This document shows positions 19,256 through 26,744 of a stretch of 41,241 nucleotides of DNA, piece after piece. Positions within the stretch are counted from its first letter, which is position 1; the number at the start of each line of letters is the position of its first letter. Origin of the DNA: an uncultured Methylobacillus sp. (GTDB lineage Bacteria; Pseudomonadota; Gammaproteobacteria; Burkholderiales; Methylophilaceae); NCBI GenBank assembly GCA_946478965.1, contig CAMLDQ010000011.1:1-41241 (forward strand). The letters run 5' to 3'. The notes under the pieces are model-generated. The model searched no databases. It was not told where the DNA came from and was given only the letters and a program-made list of their open reading frames with translations. The translations under genes were made by a program, and so were the position numbers.

Positions 19256-20386
19256 TTATGCGACGACTGCGTTGGCCTGACAGAACGTTTCCATCAAGCC
19301 GCGTTGATGTTCCGCCAATGCCTGGCGCAACAACTCGATTCCCGCGCCGTTATGGGCGGAAATCCAAACCTTGCGGATTTTACCATATTCATCACGCTCA
19401 AGCCCGGGCTCCATTCCCGCGCGGTCGATCTTGTTGAGCACCAGAATGCGCGGCACTTCGGCAGCGCCGATTTCCGCGAGCACCAAATCCACCTGCTCAA
19501 TCTGGTCGTCGCGATTGTCATTGGAGGCATCGATCACGTGCAGCAGCAAATCCGCCTGAGCGGCTTCTTCCAGTGTGGCGCCGAAAGCGTCCACCAATGC
19601 ATGTGGCAGGTGCTTGATAAAACCGACCGTATCGGACAACACCACCGGCCCACCTTCTGGAATAAAAAGCTTGCGCGAAGTGGTATCCAACGTAGCGAAC
19701 AACTTGTCCGCCGCGTAGACGCCCGATTGCGTCAGCCGATTGAACAATGTCGATTTTCCGGCATTGGTATACCCCACCAGCGACACCGACATTACCTGCG
19801 AACGCTTACGCGCACGTCGCTGGATACCGCGCTGCTGTTTGAGCTTGGCCAGTTTTTCCTTCAGGCTTTTGACACGCTCACGAATCATACGACGATCCAG
19901 TTCGATCTGCGTTTCACCCGGACCGCCTCGCATGCCGATACCACCCTTTTGCCGTTCCAGGTGGGTCCAGCCCCTGACCAGGCGAGTCGAAAGGTGCTGC
20001 AACTGCGCAAGCTCGACCTGCAACTTCCCTTCGAAGCTTTGCGCACGCTGGGCAAAGATGTCCAGAATCAGGCCGGTTCGATCGACCACCCGGCACTCCA
20101 GCCTGCGCTCCAGGTTGCGTTGCTGGGATGGAGTCAGGTCATGATTGACGACGATGATATTGGAGTCTGTTGCAGCCAAGGCGGCCGCAATCTCATCCAC
20201 CTTGCCACTGCCGACGAAATAGGTTGCATCCGGCTTGGGACGGCGACCTTCCACCGTGGCCTGTACGTCCAGCCCTGCCGTCGATGCAAGCTGCCGCAAC
20301 TCCTCCAGACTGTCCGAGTAACCCGGCTTACCGAAGTCAAGGCTAACGAGAACGGCCGCCGCCCCGCCCTCGGGACGGTCAAGCAT
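19256..20386 (-). CDS. hflX: ribosome-associated GTPase HflX
   Basis: This 376-residue TRAFAC-class GTPase binds the 50S subunit and splits or rescues stalled ribosomes. It has an N-terminal HflX domain with FVGSGKVDEIA and a GGIGMRGGPGETQIELDRR hinge (148-166). A helical linker rich in K/R follows. The G domain has G1 GYTNAGKST (205-213), DTVGF (G3) and NKID (G4). The short C-terminal tail is typical of proteobacteria. It starts 15 bp after hfq, so the two are probably co-transcribed. Confidence 0.97.
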   Translation of the reverse strand: MLDRPEGGAAAVLVSLDFGKPGYSDSLEELRQLASTAGLDVQATVEGRRPKPDATYFVGSGKVDEIAAALAATDSNIIVVNHDLTPSQQRNLERRLECRVVDRTGLILDIFAQRAQSFEGKLQVELAQLQHLSTRLVRGWTHLERQKGGIGMRGGPGETQIELDRRMIRERVKSLKEKLAKLKQQRGIQRRARKRSQVMSVSLVGYTNAGKSTLFNRLTQSGVYAADKLFATLDTTSRKLFIPEGGPVVLSDTVGFIKHLPHALVDAFGATLEEAAQADLLLHVIDASNDNRDDQIEQVDLVLAEIGAAEVPRILVLNKIDRAGMEPGLERDEYGKIRKVWISAHNGAGIELLRQALAEHQRGLMETFCQANAVVA

Positions 20387-20401
20387 AAGAATCGCCCGGC
20401 A

Positions 20402-20641
20402 TCATTCCTCGCTGGCTACACTGGAAGGTATGCTGACGGCACGTCCGGGAACAATGGTGGAAATGGCATGTTTGTACACCATTTGCGTCACCGTGTTTTT
20501 CAACAGAACGACGTACTGATCGAAGGAATCGATCTGTCCTTGCAGTTTGATACCGTTAACAAGATAGATCGAAACCGGAACGTGCTCCTTGCGCAGCGCG
20601 TTCAGGAATGGGTCTTGTAAAGTCTGCCCTTTAGTACTCAT
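20402..20641 (-). CDS. hfq: RNA chaperone Hfq
   Basis: This 79-residue Sm-like protein forms hexameric rings that pair small RNAs with mRNAs. Sm1 ([27 protein letters not shown] split over about 22-48) and Sm2 with the proximal-site YKHAIST motif are intact. The C-terminal tail is short, as usual in betaproteobacteria. An AAGGAGA ribosome site precedes the ATG. It is the first gene of the long minus-strand run towards purA. Confidence 0.98.
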   Translation of the reverse strand: MSTKGQTLQDPFLNALRKEHVPVSIYLVNGIKLQGQIDSFDQYVVLLKNTVTQMVYKHAISTIVPGRAVSIPSSVASEE

Positions 20642-20773
20642 TATGCTCTCCTTTTCATGGAGCTTTAGTTGTTAATAAACTGTACGTGAAATTTCAGCCT
20701 GTGGCTACATCCGGCCCGCGCGATTCGTGCTAACGTTAAATGCGGCCAACTGCCGAAAAAACAAGGAACGCCG

Positions 20774-22165
20774 ATGCAATTAACTTTTCTGGGCGCCGCT
20801 GGCGAGGTCACAGGTTCCTGCTATCTGGTCGATACAGGCGAGTCCCGCTTTCTCGTCGACTGCGGCATGTTTCAGGGCGGGCGCGATGCCGACCTGAAAA
20901 ATCAGCGTTTCCCGACCTTCGACCCAGCCACGATCGATTTCGTTCTGCTGACGCACGCACATATTGATCATTCCGGGATGCTGCCTCGCCTGGCCGCGCT
21001 CGGATTCAACGGCCCGATTCATACGACCGAGGCGACCGCAGAACTGCTCGAAGTGATGCTGCGGGATAGCGCCCACATTCAGGCCAAGGAGGCCGAATGG
21101 GAGGCACGGCACCCCGCCCACCACGGCCTCAGGAACGGCGCCATAGAGCCGCTCTATACCCTGCAAGACGTGGAGCGATGCCTTACCCTGATCCGCACTA
21201 CGCCTTACGACGAATTGCTGAGACCCGCCCAGGATATCGCAGTACATTTTCACGATGCCGGACATATTCTCGGCTCGGCCATTATCGAGGTTGCCACCCA
21301 TGGCAGAACCATCGTTTTCTCAGGCGATCTGGGGCAACCCGGGCGCCCTATCCTGCGCAGCCCGACACCGCTGCAACATGCCGACATCCTGCTGGTCGAG
21401 TCCACGTATGGGAACCGCCTGCACAAAAACCTGAACGATACCCTTGAAGAATTTGTGCACGCCATTGATGACACCCTGCACCGCAAGCACGGCAATGTCA
21501 TCATGCCGGCATTTACCGTGGGCCGCACACAGGAAATCCTGTATCTGCTGATCGACCTGACACGTCAACGGCGTCTCAGCAAACTCAAGATCTACGTCGA
21601 TTCGCCACTGGCTCTGGCCGCAACCGAAATCACCCTGCGCCACATCGAGCTTTTCAACAAACAGGCACAGGAGCTTATGGCATGGGGACAGGAGCGCCGC
21701 AAGGAGATGCCGGACATCCGCTTCGTTCAGGACGTGGAGGAATCCATAGCACTGAACGACATCCACTCAGGCGCCATCATCATCTCGGCGAGCGGCATGT
21801 GCGATGCAGGACGCATCAAGCATCATCTGCGCTACAACCTCCGGCGTCCGGAATGCAGCATCCTCATTACCGGGTTTCAGGCCGCCGGTACGCTAGGGCG
21901 CAGGCTGGTCGATGGTGCCCGACTGGTCAAAATATTCGGCGAGGAAATCCCGGTACGCGCCAGCATTCACACCATCGGCGGCCTTTCCGCCCACGCCGAC
22001 CAGGCCGGCTTGCTGGATTGGCTCTCGCACTTCAAGCAGGCGCCGCAGCAAACCTATATCGTCCACGGTGAATCCGCCACGGCGATCCAGTTCGCCAATC
22101 TGGTAGAAGAACGCTTAGGCTGGACAACGCGCGCAGCGGACGCGCACGAGACCGTCAATTTCTAG
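20774..22165 (+). CDS. MBL-fold/beta-CASP RNA-processing nuclease-like protein
   Basis: This 463-residue metallo-beta-lactamase protein belongs to the CPSF73/YSH1-like bacterial group. The N-terminal motif HAHIDHSG (61-68) supplies zinc ligands. HDAGHILGSAII and FSGDLGQPGRPIL hold the next ligands. A beta-CASP insert (about 200-390) includes the motif SASGMCDAGRIKHHL, and the C-terminal RMMBL part has GGLSAHADQAGLLDWL. These proteins act as RNA endo- or exonucleases; the cellular substrate is unknown here. It is transcribed divergently from hfq, with 132 bp between the two genes, and its stop is 4 bp from the convergent gltX stop. Confidence 0.92.
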   Translation: MQLTFLGAAGEVTGSCYLVDTGESRFLVDCGMFQGGRDADLKNQRFPTFDPATIDFVLLTHAHIDHSGMLPRLAALGFNGPIHTTEATAELLEVMLRDSAHIQAKEAEWEARHPAHHGLRNGAIEPLYTLQDVERCLTLIRTTPYDELLRPAQDIAVHFHDAGHILGSAIIEVATHGRTIVFSGDLGQPGRPILRSPTPLQHADILLVESTYGNRLHKNLNDTLEEFVHAIDDTLHRKHGNVIMPAFTVGRTQEILYLLIDLTRQRRLSKLKIYVDSPLALAATEITLRHIELFNKQAQELMAWGQERRKEMPDIRFVQDVEESIALNDIHSGAIIISASGMCDAGRIKHHLRYNLRRPECSILITGFQAAGTLGRRLVDGARLVKIFGEEIPVRASIHTIGGLSAHADQAGLLDWLSHFKQAPQQTYIVHGESATAIQFANLVEERLGWTTRAADAHETVNF

Positions 22166-22169
22166 GCGC

Positions 22170-23564
22170 TTAGCCCAGAAAGCCAGCCAATCGCCGCAGC
22201 GTTTCCTCCTTGCCCAGCAAGCTCATCACCGCATCGATGCTGGGTGACTGCGCCCCGCCGGTCAGCATGACGCGCAGCGGCATGGCCACTTTCGGGAATT
22301 TCAGGCCACTGGATAGCACTGCCTGCTCGATCAGGTGATGAAGGCTCTCGGTATTCCATTCGACTGTCGCCAGCTGGCCGGCCAGCGCCTGCATCACCGG
22401 ACGAATTTCCGGGGCAATATGCTTGTCCAGCACTTCCTGGGTCGGGTGTATCTGCTGGTAGAAATACTCCACCGCATCCGCCAGTTCGTTCAAGGTTGAA
22501 GCCCGCTCGCGATAGAGTTCGACCACCTTCTCGACATTTGCACCTGCTGCCGTCGAGATGCCGCGCGACGCCAACCGCCTGGTCACTTCGCCAGCCAGGC
22601 GACCAAGGTCGGCCTGCTTCATGTAATGCGCGTTCAGCCAATTCAGTTTTTCGGTATTGAACTGCGCCGCGGATGGCGTGATGTGATCGAAATCGAACCA
22701 GGAACAGAACTGCTCCATGCTGAAAATCTCGTCGTCGCCGTGCGACCATCCCAGGCGAGCCAAGTAATTCAATACCGCTTCGGGCAGATAGCCGTCGTCG
22801 TCGTATTGCGTTACGCTGACCGCCCCGTGGCGTTTGGAAAGTTTCTGGCCGTCGTCGCCCAAAATCATCGAAAGATGCGCATATTGCGGGATAGTCGCTT
22901 CCAGAGCACGCAAAAGATTAATCTGGCGCGGGGTGTTGTTGACGTGATCGTCACCGCGAATGACGTGCGTAATGCCCATGTCCCAGTCGTCCACGACAAC
23001 GCAGAAATTATAGGTGGGCGTGCCATCAGCGCGGGCGATGATGAAGTCGTCAAGCTCCTCGTTGGAAATGGCGATGCGCCCCTTTACCTGATCGTCCCAT
23101 GCCACCACGCCTGTTTGCGGATTACGGAAGCGCACCACAGGCTGCGTGCCTGCAGGCGGGGTCGGCAGCACCTTGCCATCCTCCGGGCGCCAAGTGCCGT
23201 CATAACGCGGCTTCAAGCCCGCCGCCATCTGCATTTCGCGCATCTTGTCCAGCTCTTCGGGCGAGGTATAGCAGTAATAGGCTTTGCCGGAATCCAGCAA
23301 CTGCTGAATCACTTCCTTGTAGCGATCCATGCGTTGCATCTGGTAGAAAGGCCCTTCATCCCATTGCAGGCCGAGCCAGCTCATGCCATCCAGAATCGCC
23401 TGGACCGCTTCGGGGGTCGAGCGGGCCACATCGGTATCCTCGATACGCAGCACGAATACCCCGCTATGCTTGCGGGCATACGCCCATGAAAACAGTGCGG
23501 TACGAGCACCGCCAATATGCAGGAAGCCTGTCGGACTGGGCGCAAAACGGGTACGAACGGTCAT
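22170..23564 (-). CDS. gltX: glutamyl-tRNA synthetase
   Basis: This 464-residue class I aminoacyl-tRNA synthetase charges tRNA-Glu. It has [19 protein letters not shown] with the HIGH-type motif (16-19), the KMSKS-type motif KLSKR (241-245), LRIEDTD, and a complete anticodon-binding C-terminal half. I chose the ATG that gives [11 protein letters not shown]; an ATG five codons upstream lacks a better ribosome site. Length is standard. No second gltX copy is visible in the window. Confidence 0.97.
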   Translation of the reverse strand: MTVRTRFAPSPTGFLHIGGARTALFSWAYARKHSGVFVLRIEDTDVARSTPEAVQAILDGMSWLGLQWDEGPFYQMQRMDRYKEVIQQLLDSGKAYYCYTSPEELDKMREMQMAAGLKPRYDGTWRPEDGKVLPTPPAGTQPVVRFRNPQTGVVAWDDQVKGRIAISNEELDDFIIARADGTPTYNFCVVVDDWDMGITHVIRGDDHVNNTPRQINLLRALEATIPQYAHLSMILGDDGQKLSKRHGAVSVTQYDDDGYLPEAVLNYLARLGWSHGDDEIFSMEQFCSWFDFDHITPSAAQFNTEKLNWLNAHYMKQADLGRLAGEVTRRLASRGISTAAGANVEKVVELYRERASTLNELADAVEYFYQQIHPTQEVLDKHIAPEIRPVMQALAGQLATVEWNTESLHHLIEQAVLSSGLKFPKVAMPLRVMLTGGAQSPSIDAVMSLLGKEETLRRLAGFLG

Positions 23565-23629
23565 GGAGTAAAAAAACAATAAGTTCAGGAAGGCGCGAAT
23601 TTTATCACGCGCAGGCCGGCAATTCCGAT

Positions 23630-23658
23630 TTGACCCACTTGAGCGACTATGATTTAAT
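23630..23658 (+). promoter_or_regulatory. sigma-70 promoter of tRNA-Val
   Basis: TTGACC and TTTAAT are separated by 17 bp and end about 19 bp before the mature tRNA. Both elements are within one or two bases of consensus. The following GCGCCTCCCT may act as a stringent-type GC-rich discriminator region. Confidence 0.75.
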
Positions 23659-23676
23659 ACGCGCCTCCCTTCACAG

Positions 23677-23751
23677 GGGCGGTTAGCTCAGCGGTAGAGC
23701 ACTGCCTTCACACGGCAGGGGTCACTGGTTCGATCCCAGTACCGCCCACCA
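23677..23751 (+). tRNA. tRNA-Val (anticodon CAC)
   Basis: This 75-nt cloverleaf has a GGGCGGT/ACCGCCC acceptor stem and encoded A-CCA. The anticodon arm CTGCC-TTCACAC-GGCAG gives anticodon CAC, and the T-arm is GGTTCGATCCC. It reads GUG valine codons. It is a single gene between gltX and a convergent nucleotide-sugar dehydrogenase gene. No repeat of its 3' end was seen nearby, so there is no sign of an integrated element. Confidence 0.96.
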
Positions 23752-23872
23752 TTAAATCAGCAACTTAGCAATATAGGCCGGGCGCAATATGGTGGGTTTT
23801 ACCATTTAAAACACGGTCAATTCCATCACATTCCGCCACAAAATCCCTCACACCCGTCTTGCTCTGTGGGGT

Positions 23873-25159
23873 TCATAACCTCCAGACGGAATAACCGGCG
23901 GCACTCAGCGCTGCACTATCCAAATGGGCTTTAACATCAATGAATACGCCCGCCGGCTTGATTTTCTCCAGTAATTGCTCGTACGGGAGATCCAGATAGC
24001 TTCGGTGCCCTACGGCGACTATCACGGCATCTGCCGGCTCCAGTTCCTCCCACGCCATTAATGTGACGCCATATTCAGCCTGCGCCTCGTCGACATCCGC
24101 AATCGGATCATGTACCGACACATGGATGCCATAACTCTGCAGTTCATGAATGACATCGATCACGCGTGAATTACGCAGATCCGAGCAGTTCTCCTTGAAG
24201 GTGAGCCCCAGCACGTTGACATTTGCGCCCTTGATTGGGCTTCCGCTGTCGATCATCCGCTTGACCGTCTGCTCGGCAACATACTTGCCCATGCCATCAT
24301 TGATGCGGCGGCCGGCCAGGATAACCTGCGGGTGATAGCCGATCATGTCGGCCTTGTAGGTCAGGTAGTAGGGATCGACGCCGATGCAGTGCCCGCCGAC
24401 CAGGCCGGGGCGGAACGGCAGGAAATTCCACTTGGTGCCGGCCGCTTCGAGCACTTCCAGGGTATCGATGCCGATCTTGTCGAAGATAATGGCCAATTCG
24501 TTCATCAATGCGATATTGAGGTCGCGCTGCGTATTCTCGATGACCTTGGCGGCCTCGGCAACCTTGATGCTGGAAGCGCGATGCACGCCGGCCTCCACCA
24601 CCGCTTCGTACAAAGTCGTGACGCGATCCAGCGTTTGCGGCGTATCCCCGGACACCACCTTGACGGTATTCCTGAGCGAGTGTTCCTTGTCGCCAGGATT
24701 GATACGCTCGGGCGAATAGCCCACATTGAAATCCTGCAGCCATTTGAATCCGGAGTTTTCCTCCAGCACCGGAATGCAGATTTCCTCGGTCGCCCCCGGG
24801 TAGACGGTGGATTCGTAAATAACAAGCGCACCGCGCTTCATATGCCGCCCTATCGTGCGGCTGGCATTCACCAGCGGGGTAAAATCAGGCTGATGGGCAG
24901 CATCCACCGGGGTTGGCACCGCGACGATGATGCAATCGGCTTCACTCAAAAGTTCCGCATCACTGGTGCATACCAGATGCACGGCCGCCTTGAGATCGAA
25001 ACTGGATACCTCGCCGGAAGGATCGACATGGTTCCGGTAGTGCGCGACCTTGTCGACAGAAAGATCGAAACCTATGGTTTTGACCGTTCGACCGAAAGCC
25101 ACTGCAAGCGGCAACCCAACGTACCCCAAACCGACCACCGCAACCGTTTGCATAGCCAT
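23873..25159 (-). CDS. UDP-N-acetylhexosamine/nucleotide-sugar dehydrogenase (TviB/WbpO-like)
   Basis: This 428-residue enzyme of the UDP-glucose/GDP-mannose dehydrogenase family oxidises a sugar nucleotide to the uronic acid with two NAD+. An N-terminal Rossmann motif GLGYVGLPLA is followed by a helical middle domain with KVAEAAKVIENTQRD. The catalytic cysteine lies in GGHCIGVDPYYL (C258), and the C-terminal UDP-binding domain begins with GLTFKENCSDLRNSRV. The Q-R-D-L-N-I-A-L pattern favours the Vi-antigen TviB/WbpO group, acting on UDP-N-acetylgalactosamine or -glucosamine. I start at an ATG with GGTGAG seven bases upstream (25159); ATG 25153 and GTG 25171 are alternatives. It stands alone, without other polysaccharide genes nearby. 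Confidence 0.88.
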   Translation of the reverse strand: MAMQTVAVVGLGYVGLPLAVAFGRTVKTIGFDLSVDKVAHYRNHVDPSGEVSSFDLKAAVHLVCTSDAELLSEADCIIVAVPTPVDAAHQPDFTPLVNASRTIGRHMKRGALVIYESTVYPGATEEICIPVLEENSGFKWLQDFNVGYSPERINPGDKEHSLRNTVKVVSGDTPQTLDRVTTLYEAVVEAGVHRASSIKVAEAAKVIENTQRDLNIALMNELAIIFDKIGIDTLEVLEAAGTKWNFLPFRPGLVGGHCIGVDPYYLTYKADMIGYHPQVILAGRRINDGMGKYVAEQTVKRMIDSGSPIKGANVNVLGLTFKENCSDLRNSRVIDVIHELQSYGIHVSVHDPIADVDEAQAEYGVTLMAWEELEPADAVIVAVGHRSYLDLPYEQLLEKIKPAGVFIDVKAHLDSAALSAAGYSVWRL

Positions 25160-25251
25160 GCCCGTACTCACCGAATGGACGCCATTCTACCGGCTGCCCC
25201 ACCCCCGCGCAAAAGATTGCCGACAGACGGGGAACATGCAAATATTGGCTA

Positions 25252-26340
25252 ATGAAAGATTCCACCTCCTCAACACGCCCGCTGGTTTTCAAGGGGCGCG
25301 GCGCCAGCAGCAACGCCAACAGCCGCTTCGATAGCTGGGATCGGGCCGATTTCGACGATGGCTGGAATCAGCTGGACGAGGTGCCTGCGCGGCTCCGCAC
25401 GCAAGTGGCCATCGATACAACGCGCAAGATCATCACCTACAACGACTCCCCGGACATTCCGTTCGACCGCACCATCAACCCCTATCGCGGTTGCGAGCAC
25501 GGCTGCGTTTACTGCTATGCGCGACCGAGCCATGCCTATCTCGGACTCTCGCCGGGGCTGGATTTCGAAAGCCGGCTACAGGCCAAGCCCGATGCGCCGG
25601 AATTGCTGAAAACGGAACTGGCGCAGCGCAGCTACCGGTGCGCACCGATTGCATTGGGCATGAATACCGACGCCTATCAACCCATCGAGCGCGAGTACCG
25701 CATCACACGCGGCATACTCGAAGTGCTGGCAGAAACCAAACACCCGGTAACCATGGTGACCAAATCGGCCCTGGTCGAGCGTGATATCGACCTGCTGGCC
25801 CCGATGGCCGCCGAAGGGCTGGCATCGGTGTATATCACGATCACCACACTGGATCGCACTATTGCGCGTCGGCTGGAACCACGTGCAGCCGCGCCCGAAC
25901 GCCGGCTGGAAACCCTGCACCGGCTCTCATCAGCCGGCATCCCAACCGGTGTCATGGTCGCACCCGTCATCCCTGCGCTGACCGATGGCGAAATGGAGCG
26001 CATCCTAGCAGAGGCGGCCAACGCAGGCGCGCAAGGCGCCGGCTACGTGCTGCTGCGCCTGCCGCACGAACTGGCGCAGCTGTTCGAAGATTGGCTGCGG
26101 CTGCATTACCCACTGAAAGCCGAACACGTGCTGAGCCTCATCCGCCAGAGCCGCGGGGGCAAGAATTACGAATCGGACTTCGCAACCCGCATGCGCGGCA
26201 GCGGATTATTTGCTGAAATGATCGCCAAGCGCTTCCGACTTGCCTGCCAGAAACTTGGGCTGAACAAGCAGCGCCGCCCATTGAACTCCACCCTCTTCCG
26301 CCCGCCCTCCCGGGACCGGCAGCAACTGGATTTGTTCTAG
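25252..26340 (+). CDS. PA0069-family radical SAM protein
   Basis: This 362-residue radical SAM protein of the group often annotated as PA0069 family or SPL-like has a cluster motif C81-EHG-C85-VY-C88 within the segment INPYRGCEHGCVYCYARP. The GMNTDAYQPIE and VTMVTKSALVERD blocks are typical. The substrate is unknown; distant similarity to spore photoproduct lyase has not been shown to reflect DNA repair. The C-terminal tail is basic and ends QQLDLF, resembling a beta-clamp-binding motif (QL[SD]LF). That resemblance hints at contact with the replication clamp. The end overlaps the convergent hslR stop by 4 bp. Confidence 0.88.
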   Translation: MKDSTSSTRPLVFKGRGASSNANSRFDSWDRADFDDGWNQLDEVPARLRTQVAIDTTRKIITYNDSPDIPFDRTINPYRGCEHGCVYCYARPSHAYLGLSPGLDFESRLQAKPDAPELLKTELAQRSYRCAPIALGMNTDAYQPIEREYRITRGILEVLAETKHPVTMVTKSALVERDIDLLAPMAAEGLASVYITITTLDRTIARRLEPRAAAPERRLETLHRLSSAGIPTGVMVAPVIPALTDGEMERILAEAANAGAQGAGYVLLRLPHELAQLFEDWLRLHYPLKAEHVLSLIRQSRGGKNYESDFATRMRGSGLFAEMIAKRFRLACQKLGLNKQRRPLNSTLFRPPSRDRQQLDLF

Positions 26341-26744
26341 TAGCCGTCGTTGAAGCGCCTGATGAGGCGGCGGTCGCGCTTGGTTGGGCGGCCCATACCC
26401 CTGTCGCGCATTGCGTGATCGGACTCGCGCGTCAGCGTCGCCTGCTCCCGGCGTTGCCGGCTTTGCTCGGTTTCCTCATACAGCAAGGCCGCTTCCGGTG
26501 CACCGCGGCGTTGCGCGGACAGGGCACGTACCACCACTTCCCACTCCCCATCGGGGCGCGTAATGCGCAGCACAGCCCCCACCTTGACCTCCTTGGCCGG
26601 CTTGGGACGTTCGCCGTCGTAGCGCACCTTGCCGCCATCGATGGCATCGGCCGCCAATCCGCGCGTCTTGAAGAATCGCGCCGCCCACAGCCACTTGTCG
26701 ATGCGAACCTTGCCGCCCTCGTCGTCCACGTGTTTATTTGCCAT
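26337..26744 (-). CDS. hslR: S4-domain RNA-binding heat shock protein Hsp15-like
   Basis: This 135-residue protein has an S4 domain (KVRIDKWLWAARFFKTRGLA, then GGKVRYDGERPKPAKEVKVG, about 12-60). A basic C-terminal extension contains the RPTKRDRRLIRRF tail. Hsp15 binds free 50S subunits that carry nascent chains and helps ribosome recycling after heat stress. The first 11 bp overlap the end of the Lon-like protease gene, so expression may be tied to it. Family assignment is clear; heat inducibility was not visible in the sequence. Confidence 0.93.
   Translation of the reverse strand: MANKHVDDEGGKVRIDKWLWAARFFKTRGLAADAIDGGKVRYDGERPKPAKEVKVGAVLRITRPDGEWEVVVRALSAQRRGAPEAALLYEETEQSRQRREQATLTRESDHAMRDRGMGRPTKRDRRLIRRFNDGY

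Noticed and set aside
19223..20620. A 465-codon open frame opposite hflX and hfq
   Set aside because: Both minus-strand genes are unambiguous; the plus-strand frame spans two genes and their gap without any motif.
23677..23872. tRNA-Val as an attachment site for an integrated element
   Set aside because: No integrase gene, no repeat of the tRNA 3' end and no foreign-looking gene cluster follow; only one metabolic gene and then housekeeping genes.
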